The position numbers and the translations under genes were made by a program. Of a stretch of DNA of 8,030 nt, positions 1-7,027 are shown piece by piece. The stretch is taken from contig NZWI01000046.1 of NCBI GenBank assembly GCA_002701875.1, forward strand, positions 3,485 to 11,514, in the 5' to 3' direction. Every line of letters starts with the position of its first letter. Within the stretch, counting starts at the first letter, position 1. Under the pieces are notes generated by a model that searched no databases, was not told the DNA's origin, and saw nothing but the letters and a program-made list of their open reading frames with translations. The stretch comes from Fidelibacterota bacterium. GTDB taxonomy: Bacteria; Fidelibacterota; Marinisomatia; Marinisomatales; TCS55.

Positions 1-444
1 CTTATTAATGGCGATTATTACTATACGGATCAATTAGACTATTTAAAGAATAATTATTCATGGAATGAAATATTTGTTATACGAGATCGCGACTTTTACG
101 AAAATATTGGAAAATATGATCAATTCGTTGGTGGATGGGATGATCCCTTCGATAATCCCTTTGACGATGTTGGTAAATGGTATACAATTAAAAAAGGTAA
201 TGTAGAATCTATTATTTTAACACAGCAAAAAGATTATTATCGCGATTTACGCAATGATAGTAATATCTTAAAGTATCGTGCCAAAAATACTTTATCTATA
301 TTGATGCTCAACCATTTACTTAGTGGACTTGAAGCTGGATTAAAGTCTAAAGGAAAATATGATTTATTTCCTAAGGTTCGTTTCTATTCCAATATGCAAA
401 ATACTTATGGAGTACAGGGTGTTAAAATCAGTTGTGAGTGGTAA
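1..444 (+). CDS. DUF5683-like envelope protein, 3' end only
   Basis: The reading frame is open from base 1 and ends with TAA at 442-444, so 147 C-terminal residues are visible and the start lies outside the window. The visible part is rich in Tyr, Asp and Asn. It contains an IGKYDQF-GGWDD stretch (about residues 37-48), an acidic Pro-Phe repeat (WDDPFDNPFDD, residues 46-56) and a hydrophobic segment around an Asn-His pair (N104-H105) followed by SGLEAGL. This Asn-His-Leu-hydrophobic-Ser pattern, and the YRDLRNDSN stretch before it, recall the C-terminal part of DUF5683 proteins of Bacteroidetes-like bacteria; that match is from memory and not from a search. DUF5683 proteins are thought to be envelope-associated and have no assigned reaction. 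The gene sits 36 bases before bamD and probably shares its transcript. Coding is secure; the family call is tentative. Confidence 0.75.
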   Translation, partial: LINGDYYYTDQLDYLKNNYSWNEIFVIRDRDFYENIGKYDQFVGGWDDPFDNPFDDVGKWYTIKKGNVESIILTQQKDYYRDLRNDSNILKYRAKNTLSILMLNHLLSGLEAGLKSKGKYDLFPKVRFYSNMQNTYGVQGVKISCEW

Positions 445-480
445 ATTCTCGGCTAATAATTTTATAGAAAGAAATCATTA

Positions 481-1242
481 ATGCGATTATTTGCGATCTT
501 CTTTTCTTTTTCTATCATATTTTATGGATGTTCGAGTAATAAGTTTATTCGAGATATTGATTATGAGGCGGAGTTTGAAAAAGGAAAATTAGCACTATCA
601 AATAAAAAATATGTTAGAGCTCAAGACCATTTCAATACTGTTGTAATTGGAGCATCTCATACAGAGCTTGGAGATGATGCGCTTTTTTATCTAGGTGAAA
701 CATATTATTATATGGGAGATAAATTGTTAGCTATTGCAGAGTACGACAGGTTAATTCGACGGATGTCATTTAGTCCATATGTCGAGAAAGCAAGATACAG
801 AATTTGTGAAAGTTATGTAATATTATCCCCCAAGTACTTTAGAGACCAAACTTATAGTGAAAAAGCTATTGAGAAGCTTCAAGAGTTTATTGATGATTAT
901 CCCAACTCTGATAAGCGTGATGAGGCTCAAGGCAATATTAAAATCTTAAGAAATAAATTATCTCGAAAAGTTTATGACACGGGCATTCTATATATTAAAA
1001 TGGAAGAATATAAGTCCGCACTAATCGCTTTTAAACAAGTTGTCGATCTTTACTACGATTCAGAATACAATGAATTAGCGCATATGAAAACAATTGCTTG
1101 TTATATATATCGCAATGAATTTGAAGAAGCTCAACAATACTATGTTGAAAAACGCTCATTTATAGAAAAAATTAATATGGATGATCTAGTAGACGAATGG
1201 TTTATCCAAAAACGTGTTTTAGATAGAATTGAGTTAGAATAG
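481..1242 (+). CDS. bamD: Outer membrane assembly lipoprotein BamD (YfiO family)
   Basis: BamD is the essential lipoprotein of the BAM complex; it sits on the periplasmic face of the outer membrane and helps BamA insert beta-barrel proteins. The 253-residue product begins with a short lipoprotein signal peptide (MRLF, then a hydrophobic run) ending in a lipobox F-Y-G-C, with the acylated Cys at residue 17. The rest is helical and tetratricopeptide-like. It includes the family pattern of a Pro-Tyr-containing helix pair (SFSPYVEKARYRICESY), the RDQTYSEKAIEKLQEFIDDY stretch and a later IKMEEYKSALIAFKQVVDLYY repeat. About five TPR-like helix pairs fit, and the length is normal for the family. The ATG at 481 puts the signal peptide at the N-terminus; only a weak purine stretch (AGAAAG) precedes it. 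nadD starts one base after the stop, so the two are surely co-transcribed. Confidence 0.9.
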   Translation: MRLFAIFFSFSIIFYGCSSNKFIRDIDYEAEFEKGKLALSNKKYVRAQDHFNTVVIGASHTELGDDALFYLGETYYYMGDKLLAIAEYDRLIRRMSFSPYVEKARYRICESYVILSPKYFRDQTYSEKAIEKLQEFIDDYPNSDKRDEAQGNIKILRNKLSRKVYDTGILYIKMEEYKSALIAFKQVVDLYYDSEYNELAHMKTIACYIYRNEFEEAQQYYVEKRSFIEKINMDDLVDEWFIQKRVLDRIELE

Positions 1243-1243
1243 A

Positions 1244-1828
1244 GTGAAAATTTGTTTATTTGGAGGAACATTTGACCCTCCTCATCTTGGTCACTTAATT
1301 TTGGCGCAAACAATATATGAAGCTGAACATTTTGATCAGATTGTATTTGTCCCAGCATATAAATCACCGCATAAGGATCGATCTGCGGTATCTTCAGTTG
1401 ATTTACGTAAAAAAATGGTCAAAATTGCAATTAAAGAAAATCCTAATTTTGTGATGTCTGAAATAGAAATAGATCGAGGGGGAGTTTCTTATTCAATAGA
1501 TACAATTATTGATTATAAGAAAAAAACAGGAACTGATTCAAAAAAATTATTTTATTTAATAGGTAGTGATTCTTTAAAAACATTTCATTCTTGGCGTAAT
1601 TCAGAACAAATTCTTGATGAATGTCAAATTATTGTTGCTATTAGACCAGGATTTAGACCTAGTGATATTGACAATAAAATATTAGCAAAAATTCAATTTG
1701 CTAATATTCCCCGAATTGAAGTTTCTTCAACAGAAATCAGGAGACGTTGGATTGAAGGTAAAACTATCAGATATATGGTTACGCAGCAAATATGGGAATA
1801 TATTAATGAACATAAATTGTATTTATAG
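1244..1828 (+). CDS. nadD: Nicotinate-nucleotide adenylyltransferase
   Basis: NadD transfers AMP from ATP to nicotinate mononucleotide, making deamido-NAD in the cytoplasm as a late step of NAD synthesis. The 194-residue product has the nucleotidyltransferase alpha/beta phosphodiesterase signature GGTFDPPHLGH at residues 7-17, whose two His residues contact ATP phosphates. It also has the GSDSLKTFHSW stretch (107-117), which in NadD helps recognise the substrate, and the closing SSTEIRRR motif (161-168). Length is normal for bacterial NadD. The start is GTG: the beta strand KICLFGG must be near the N-terminus and no ATG lies before it in frame. Only one base separates it from the bamD stop, and no clear ribosome binding site is present, so translation is probably coupled. 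The downstream exchanger begins two bases after the stop. Confidence 0.95.
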   Translation: MKICLFGGTFDPPHLGHLILAQTIYEAEHFDQIVFVPAYKSPHKDRSAVSSVDLRKKMVKIAIKENPNFVMSEIEIDRGGVSYSIDTIIDYKKKTGTDSKKLFYLIGSDSLKTFHSWRNSEQILDECQIIVAIRPGFRPSDIDNKILAKIQFANIPRIEVSSTEIRRRWIEGKTIRYMVTQQIWEYINEHKLYL

Positions 1829-1830
1829 TT

Positions 1831-2751
1831 ATGCTTAATAGCATTTTTTCACTTCTAATAGGCTCTACTCTTCTTTACTTCGGTGCAGAATGGATCGTAA
1901 AAGGTGGTGTTAGTGTTGCAAAAAGGTTTGGTATATCAACTTTAGTTGTTGGACTAACAGTTGTAGCCTTTGGTACATCAATGCCAGAATTAGTTGTAAG
2001 TATCATAGCAGCTCTAGAAAATAGCTCAACGTTGGCAATAGGTAATGCTGTAGGATCAAATATTGCAAATATTGGATTAGCTTTGGCTTTGAGTGCGCTT
2101 ATTTTTCCAATAACTATCAATTATTTCCCAATAAAAAGAGATTTGTGGATTTATCTATTTGCTTGTTTATTATTTATTCTTTTTGTGCTTGATGGAAGAT
2201 TAAGTCGTTTTGAAGGTCTATTCTTATTTATAGGTTTAGTTTTTTATATAATTATTTGTATCCATAACCCTTTAAATGATGAATATGAACCCCAAGATCA
2301 TTTAGAATATTCATTAGTTAAAGCTATTACATATATCATTGCAGGTATTCTGTCACTTGCATTTGGCGCTAATTTGTTTGTTGATGGAGCGATTTATTTA
2401 GCTCGTTATATTGGTGTATCGGAAATTGTGATTGGAATGAGTATTGTGGCTTTGGGTACATCCTTACCTGAATTAGCTACTTCAGCCATGGCTGCTTTTA
2501 GAAAGGAAAGTGCTATTTCAGTTGGTAATATTGTTGGATCGAATATATTTAATATTCTTTCTGTATTGGGAATTACATCACTAATTGCTCCTCTAGATTC
2601 TCCAAAAGAGATATTGAATTTTGAATTACCTGTCATGGTTTTATTTGGTTTAGCAATTATAGTCATTGCAAAATTACCTCAACCAATTCATAGAACCTAT
2701 TCAGCCATATTGTTATTAGGGTATTTACTTTTTATCTATCTTTTATTTTAA
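1831..2751 (+). CDS. Calcium/sodium antiporter, CaCA superfamily (YrbG-like)
   Basis: This is an inner-membrane cation exchanger of the CaCA superfamily, which exports Ca2+ in exchange for Na+ or H+. The 306 residues are almost wholly hydrophobic and fit about ten membrane helices in two inverted halves. Each half carries an alpha repeat: GTSMPE at residues 48-53 with GNAVGSNIAN at 71-80, and GTSLPE at 209-214 with GNIVGSNIFN at 232-241. The two Glu (E53, E214) and the Asn residues are the expected ion ligands by comparison with the archaeal NCX_Mj structure. A short charged loop (around NDEYEPQDHLEY) separates the halves. The length fits single-unit prokaryotic exchangers. No Shine-Dalgarno sequence precedes the ATG, which lies two bases after nadD, so coupling is likely. 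The true exchanged ions cannot be read from the sequence. Confidence 0.92.
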   Translation: MLNSIFSLLIGSTLLYFGAEWIVKGGVSVAKRFGISTLVVGLTVVAFGTSMPELVVSIIAALENSSTLAIGNAVGSNIANIGLALALSALIFPITINYFPIKRDLWIYLFACLLFILFVLDGRLSRFEGLFLFIGLVFYIIICIHNPLNDEYEPQDHLEYSLVKAITYIIAGILSLAFGANLFVDGAIYLARYIGVSEIVIGMSIVALGTSLPELATSAMAAFRKESAISVGNIVGSNIFNILSVLGITSLIAPLDSPKEILNFELPVMVLFGLAIIVIAKLPQPIHRTYSAILLLGYLLFIYLLF

Positions 2752-2780
2752 GCATGGATGAAAGAGATTAGATTGCAACT

Positions 2781-3434
2781 ATGATTCACCTTAATAACGT
2801 ATCATATACCTATGAAAAAGGCGGTGGAGTATCCAATATTAACATGTCAATTGATGATGATGAATATGCATTTCTAATTGGTCCAACTGGATCAGGTAAA
2901 ACGACATTATTACGTTTAATCTATATGGATTTATTACCTCAAGTAGGAAATGTAGTAATAGATGAATATGATTCGACTAATATCAAACAAAAAAGAATTG
3001 CATTATTGAGAAGAAAAGTTGGTATGATTTTCCAAGATTATCATTTACTAGATGATCGAAATTTGTTTAATAATATAGCTCTCCCTCTACATGTAATTGG
3101 ATACGATAAGGAGGAGATAGTTGATCTTGTTGCTGAAGCTTTAGAGGAAGTAGGTCTTGATGGTAAAGAAGATCATTTCCCCAATGAATTATCGGGTGGT
3201 GAGCAGCAACGCGCTTGTGTTGCTCGTGCAATGATAAAAGGTCCAGATATTATTTTAGCTGACGAGCCTACTGGAAACCTTGACCCGGTTACATCCTTTG
3301 AATTAATAAAATTATTAGAGGAAGTCAATAAAGAAGGAACAGCAATTTTAATGGCCTCTCATAACTATAACTTAATTAAAGGACGTGGGCATCGAATTAT
3401 TGAAATACAAGATGGGACCGTAAGAAGGTCATAA
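2781..3434 (+). CDS. ftsE: Cell division ATP-binding protein FtsE
   Basis: FtsE is the cytoplasmic ATPase of the FtsEX complex, which uses ATP hydrolysis to switch periplasmic peptidoglycan hydrolases or their activators on at the division site. The 217-residue product is a lone ABC nucleotide-binding domain with every motif intact: Walker A GPTGSGKTT (34-42), Q-loop Gln85 in IFQDYHLL, signature LSGGEQQR (137-144), Walker B ILADEPTGNLD with D161 and E162, and H-loop His194 in MASHN. The length matches FtsE and is short for a generic importer ATPase. Its one-base overlap with ftsX separates it from LolD-type ATPases. Another ATG at 2754 is in frame but runs into TAG at 2769-2771, so 2781 is the first usable start. 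A weak AAAGAGA lies 13 bases before it. Confidence 0.93.
   Translation: MIHLNNVSYTYEKGGGVSNINMSIDDDEYAFLIGPTGSGKTTLLRLIYMDLLPQVGNVVIDEYDSTNIKQKRIALLRRKVGMIFQDYHLLDDRNLFNNIALPLHVIGYDKEEIVDLVAEALEEVGLDGKEDHFPNELSGGEQQRACVARAMIKGPDIILADEPTGNLDPVTSFELIKLLEEVNKEGTAILMASHNYNLIKGRGHRIIEIQDGTVRRS
3422..3428 (+). promoter_or_regulatory. Ribosome binding site for ftsX inside ftsE
   Basis: AAGAAGG lies within the last ftsE codons, five bases before the ftsX ATG at 3434. It is one of the few good Shine-Dalgarno matches in the window and supports this start and the one-base stop/start overlap. Confidence 0.6.
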
Positions 3435-4303
3435 TGGACAAGTTTATTTTTCTATTATCTGAGGGAATAAAAAATTTATGGCGAAATAAATTAACCTCGT
3501 TTTCAGCTATTTTTTCAATCTTTCTCACTTTAGTTATTGCAGGTTCGCTTGTAATAATAAGTCAGAATACAAATAAAGTAATTGAGTATTTAAGAGATAA
3601 ATACAAAATTGAAGTGTTTTTCAAAGACAATGTTCCAATTCAAAAGGTTGAAGAAGTAGTAGCCTCCTTTAATCAAATTAAGGGTGTTAGATCTACCACG
3701 TTAATTACAAAAAATGATGCAGAAAAAATATTTAAATCCCAATTTGGTGAAGACATTATGAATTTAGTGGGATATAATCCACTTCCTGTAAGTTGTGTAG
3801 TCAATATTGTTAAAGATGATATTAATAAAATTAACATTAACCCAATTATCAATAAGTTGAAAAGCTATGTTGAGGTTGATGAAGTAAATTATCAAGGGAG
3901 AATAATTTTTCAAATTGAATCTTATTACCAAAAATTTATTAGGATCATGTCATTAATATTAGTTACAGTGATTTTTATAACTATTTTTACTATTTCTAAT
4001 ACTGTGCGATTAACTATTTACTCAAGAGAGAAATTAATTGAATCTTTGCAACTTATTGGGGCTACTCGCGCATTTATTAAAGCACCTTTTATCATTGAGG
4101 GTATATTGCATGGGTTTATTGGTACAATTTTGGCGAGTGCATTATTAGTTGGTGGATTGATATTTGGTAATGATATCATTATTAGTTTATTTTCAGTAAA
4201 AATCGAATATGATATAAAATTATTAATTTTACTATTGGGTGGTATTAGTTTTTTTGTAAGTATTATTGGTGGCAGCAGAGCTGTATCAAAATTTTTAAAA
4301 TAA
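3434..4303 (+). CDS. ftsX: Cell division protein FtsX, permease-like
   Basis: FtsX is the membrane partner of FtsE. Its first periplasmic domain reaches the hydrolases or their activators, so ATP use by FtsE is passed across the inner membrane. The 289 residues fit the four-helix FtsX plan: a cytoplasmic N-terminus with GIKNLWRNKL, helix 1 at about 22-43, a periplasmic domain at about 45-165 containing the conserved NPLP (residues 115-118), then helices at about 172-193, 219-245 and 262-285. The stretch between helices 2 and 3 (NTVRLTIYSREKLIESLQLI, then GAT and PFIIEG) is the typical MacB-FtsX family coupling region. The start overlaps the ftsE stop by one base (TAATG). The product is full length. 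Which hydrolase it controls cannot be told from the window. Confidence 0.93.
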   Translation: MDKFIFLLSEGIKNLWRNKLTSFSAIFSIFLTLVIAGSLVIISQNTNKVIEYLRDKYKIEVFFKDNVPIQKVEEVVASFNQIKGVRSTTLITKNDAEKIFKSQFGEDIMNLVGYNPLPVSCVVNIVKDDINKININPIINKLKSYVEVDEVNYQGRIIFQIESYYQKFIRIMSLILVTVIFITIFTISNTVRLTIYSREKLIESLQLIGATRAFIKAPFIIEGILHGFIGTILASALLVGGLIFGNDIIISLFSVKIEYDIKLLILLLGGISFFVSIIGGSRAVSKFLK

Positions 4304-4324
4304 TAGTATATAATAACTACTTTA

Positions 4325-4354
4325 TTGATAGTCAAATCTAATGCCTCCTAATTT
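4325..4354 (+). promoter_or_regulatory. Possible promoter in front of hrcA
   Basis: The 57-base gap between ftsX and hrcA holds a TTGATA at 4325-4330 and, after 18 bases, a TAATTT at 4349-4354, which fits a loose sigma-70 type pair. A perfect TATAAT at 4309-4314 has no convincing -35 partner. In DNA this rich in A and T such matches arise by chance, so this is weak. No CIRCE inverted repeat is present in the gap. Confidence 0.2.
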
Positions 4355-4360
4355 TATATT

Positions 4361-5392
4361 ATGAAAATGCAAAATAAACAAAAATTAAATGACAGAGAAT
4401 CAGCTATCCTATTAGCCGTAGTAGAGTCCTATATAGATAAATGTATTCCTGTCTCCTCACAGTTAATCAAAAATTCTTATCATTATAAAATTTCTAGCGC
4501 TACAATTCGAAATACCATGGCATTATTGGAAGAAAAAGGATATTTAACTCAATTGCATAAATCTGGAGGACGAATACCTACCGATATAGGTTATCGTTAT
4601 TATGTTAATAATTCTAATTTATCTGAAAAGCTAGATAAAGAACTATCGACAACTATTGAATATGAATTACAAACAATAAACAATAATGTTGACGAATTAC
4701 TCAATGCAACAGCAATTATGCTATCGAAAGTAAGTAAAATGTTTGGTGTTGTAACAATTTCTGGATATCAAAATAGTATTTTAACAGATATTGAGCTATT
4801 ATCAATTCAGGATAATCGAGTTATGGTTGTGCTTGCAATGGACACGGGATACATTAAATCTATTGTCTTAAATCTTAACGTAGATGTTAACAATCAGTTA
4901 ATACACAAAATTGTTTCTGTGCTAAAAGAAAATTTGATTGGCTGTACACTACAAGATATACAAACAACAATTATTAGACGACTGACCGATGCTGAAATAT
5001 ATGAACATGAATTGGTGCAAATTTTGATTAATGATCGATTTAATTTCTTTAGTATCGATAATAATAGCAATATTTACACTTCTCCATCTAATGTATTACT
5101 TAAATATCCAGAATTCCAAAATATTTCACAATATCAGAAAATTTTACCAGCTTTGGATAAATCCTATCTTGCACATTATTTCAATGAAAATTTTTCTAAT
5201 GAAGTCGATGAAACATTAATTGGTTCAGAAAATAGAGATAATATTTTAAGAGATTGTTCAATTGTGACAAGTTCTTTCAATCAAGGAATTGTGAAGGGCA
5301 GAATAGGAGTTATAGGTCCAAAACGAATCCCTTATTTAACTATTCAAAATATTTTAAATAAATTTGCGGAGATCATAAATAATGCCATCTAA
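4361..5392 (+). CDS. hrcA: Heat-inducible transcription repressor HrcA
   Basis: HrcA is the dimeric repressor that binds CIRCE operators and shuts off chaperone genes until unfolded protein titrates GroEL. The 343-residue product has the N-terminal winged-helix domain: LNDRESAILLAVVESYID, then the recognition helix ISSATIRNTMALLEEKGYL (about residues 45-63) and the wing SGGRIPTDIGYRYYV, near identical to the family pattern SAGRIPT-x-GYRYYV. A GAF-like middle follows. The C-terminal helix carries GRIGVIGPKRIPY, close to the usual GPKRMDY. Length is normal. The first ATG after an in-frame TAA (4349-4351) is 4361; a second ATG is at codon 3. No Shine-Dalgarno sequence precedes either. The gene overlaps grpE by 11 bases, so the repressor is made with the chaperone genes it probably controls. 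Confidence 0.93.
   Translation: MKMQNKQKLNDRESAILLAVVESYIDKCIPVSSQLIKNSYHYKISSATIRNTMALLEEKGYLTQLHKSGGRIPTDIGYRYYVNNSNLSEKLDKELSTTIEYELQTINNNVDELLNATAIMLSKVSKMFGVVTISGYQNSILTDIELLSIQDNRVMVVLAMDTGYIKSIVLNLNVDVNNQLIHKIVSVLKENLIGCTLQDIQTTIIRRLTDAEIYEHELVQILINDRFNFFSIDNNSNIYTSPSNVLLKYPEFQNISQYQKILPALDKSYLAHYFNENFSNEVDETLIGSENRDNILRDCSIVTSSFNQGIVKGRIGVIGPKRIPYLTIQNILNKFAEIINNAI
5366..5372 (+). promoter_or_regulatory. Ribosome binding site for grpE inside hrcA
   Basis: GCGGAGA, with the core GGAG at 5368-5371, lies about ten bases before the grpE ATG at 5382 and within the last hrcA codons. It fixes the grpE start and the 11-base overlap. Confidence 0.55.
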
Positions 5393-5906
5393 AACAACAG
5401 TCACAAAAAAATCTCCAAAAAAAACACCCACCGAAAAATTAAAAGATGAAATAAAGTCTTTGAAGGGTGAGTTATCTCAACAAGATGATAAATATATGCG
5501 CTTGAAAGCTGAATTCGATAACTATAGACGTAGAAAATCCCAAGAAATTATTGACCTGCTAAAATATGATGGCGAAAATGTAATCAAAGATTTTTTATCT
5601 ATACTTGATGATCTTGATAGGTTGAAAGAAGCGTTTTCGGATATAAAATCTTCGGATGTGAGCAAAATAAGTGAAGGAATTGATTTAATAATAAATAAAA
5701 TCAATAAACAATTTGAAGAGCTAGGTGTAGTTCAATTTACTGAAGTAGGTGATGTTGTAGACCCAGAACTTCATGATGCTTTAATGATGCGAAATGAAGA
5801 TGGAAAGGAAGAGAATACAATTCTTGAGGTATTTGAAAAAGGATATAGGTATAAGGATCGTGTAATGCGTCATGCAAAAGTAGTAGTTAATCAGACGCCG
5901 TCATGA
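5382..5906 (+). CDS. grpE: Nucleotide exchange factor GrpE
   Basis: GrpE is the cytoplasmic dimer that drives ADP release from DnaK and so resets the Hsp70 cycle. The 174-residue product begins with a basic Lys/Thr/Ser/Pro tail (about residues 1-19), then a long helix likely to form the dimer coiled coil. That helix holds the conserved YMRLKAEFDNYRRR (38-51). The C-terminal beta domain carries VDPELHDAL (126-134) and the family signature ILEVFEKGYRYKDRVMRHAK, which contacts DnaK. Length is normal. The basic tail differs from the acidic N-terminus of many GrpE proteins. It begins within hrcA, and its TGA overlaps the dnaJ ATG as ATGA, so all three are translated from one message. The early codons contain A7 and A8 runs. 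Confidence 0.95.
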   Translation: MPSKTTVTKKSPKKTPTEKLKDEIKSLKGELSQQDDKYMRLKAEFDNYRRRKSQEIIDLLKYDGENVIKDFLSILDDLDRLKEAFSDIKSSDVSKISEGIDLIINKINKQFEELGVVQFTEVGDVVDPELHDALMMRNEDGKEENTILEVFEKGYRYKDRVMRHAKVVVNQTPS

Positions 5907-7027
5907 GAGACTTATATGAAATAATTGGTGTGGACAAAAATGCTTCACAAAATGATATTAAAAAATTATATCGTAAAATTGCTATGAAATACCATCCAGA
6001 CAAAAATCCTGGAGATCAAGAAGCTGAAAAGAAGTTCAAAGAGGCCGCAGAAGCTTACGCTGTACTCTCAGATGATAGAAAGAGACAGCAATATGATCAA
6101 TTTGGACATGCTGGTGTGGGAATAGGTGATGCTCCAGGAGCTGGTGGATTCCAAGGTGGAATGTCTATGGAAGACATTTTTAGTAGCTTCGGTGATATTT
6201 TTGGTGGAGATTTTGATCCATTTGGTGGAATCTTTGGCGGATCCGGACGAAGTAGGCATATTAAAAAAGCACGAGATCTAAAAGTAAACCTTAAGCTTGA
6301 TTACTCAGATATAGTTATTGGAACCGAAAAGACTATCAAGATTAAACGCAATGAGACTTGCGATACTTGTAGTGGTAATGGTGCTCAGCAAGGTACCATG
6401 CCAAAGTCTTGTCTTCAATGTAATGGATCAGGTCAAATTAAACAGATGACTCAATCGTTCTTTGGTCAATCTGTTACTGTTCGCGAATGCCCTGTGTGTA
6501 ACGCTACTGGAGAAGTTATTGAAAACCCGTGTCGAAGCTGTGGAGGTAATGGTATCCAACGTAAATCAGTAGCAATAAAAGTTAAAGTTCCACCAGGTGT
6601 TGCAGATGGTAATTATATGACATTAAATCAACAGGGTAATAAAGGCCCTAAAGGATATCAGTCTGGAGATTTAATCATTTTCTTTGAAGAAAATACACAC
6701 CCCTTTTTTACTCGCAATGGAGATGATGTTTTTACTGAGGTAATAATACAGTTTGATCAAGCTGCGCTTGGTATATTATTAGAAGTACCAACATTAGAGG
6801 GTAAAGCAAAATTAAAAGTGCCAGCAGGTATTCAATCTGGACAAATATTAAGAATGAAGGGAAAAGGATTTCCTAGAGTAAGAGGATCTTCTAGAGGTAA
6901 CCAGTTAGTTAGAGTGCAGTTAGAAACACCAAAATCATTATCCAGTAAGCAAAAAAAATTATTAGAAGAATTATCTAATTTGAATGGAAAATCAGATCCA
7001 AAATTTACGAGAATCGATTTAGAATAA
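5903..7027 (+). CDS. dnaJ: Chaperone protein DnaJ (type I Hsp40)
   Basis: DnaJ brings unfolded clients to DnaK and stimulates its ATPase. The 374-residue product has all parts of a type I Hsp40. The J domain covers residues 1-70 with HPD at 31-33. A Gly/Phe-rich linker runs from about 70 to 118, including IFSSFGDIFGG. Four zinc repeats follow: CDTCSGNG (153), CLQCNGSG (170), CPVCNATG (196) and CRSCGGNG (210). The C-terminal substrate-binding domains contain ALGILLEVPTLEG and IQSGQILRMKGKGFP. All eight zinc Cys are present; the third repeat has Ala where Gly is usual. Length is close to the well-known 376-residue E. coli protein. The start shares ATGA with the grpE stop and has no Shine-Dalgarno sequence, so translation is probably coupled. 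dnaK is not next to it. Confidence 0.96.
   Translation: MRDLYEIIGVDKNASQNDIKKLYRKIAMKYHPDKNPGDQEAEKKFKEAAEAYAVLSDDRKRQQYDQFGHAGVGIGDAPGAGGFQGGMSMEDIFSSFGDIFGGDFDPFGGIFGGSGRSRHIKKARDLKVNLKLDYSDIVIGTEKTIKIKRNETCDTCSGNGAQQGTMPKSCLQCNGSGQIKQMTQSFFGQSVTVRECPVCNATGEVIENPCRSCGGNGIQRKSVAIKVKVPPGVADGNYMTLNQQGNKGPKGYQSGDLIIFFEENTHPFFTRNGDDVFTEVIIQFDQAALGILLEVPTLEGKAKLKVPAGIQSGQILRMKGKGFPRVRGSSRGNQLVRVQLETPKSLSSKQKKLLEELSNLNGKSDPKFTRIDLE

Noticed and set aside
591..599. TTAGCACTA, close to half of a CIRCE operator
   Set aside because: It lies inside bamD and has no GAGTGCTAA partner nine bases on; it is coding sequence.
2090..2101. GAGTGCGCT, resembling the right half of CIRCE, and GAGTGC at about 4134 in ftsX
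   Set aside because: Both are inside membrane protein genes and lack the left half at the right spacing.
1875..2120. Open frames on the - strand across the exchanger (also 2406-2666)
   Set aside because: They mirror the two alpha repeats of the + strand gene; their likeness to each other comes from that repeat.
2754..2771. Five-codon ORF ATG...TAG between the exchanger and ftsE
   Set aside because: It is in frame with ftsE but too short and without a clear ribosome binding site to claim a leader peptide.
4018..4335. Open frame of 105 codons on the - strand
   Set aside because: It is antisense to the ftsX 3' end, which has all family motifs, and shows no recognisable protein pattern.
5031..5219. 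Second + strand frame of 62 codons inside hrcA
   Set aside because: hrcA continues through it in its own frame with the family C-terminus; the product is low-complexity.
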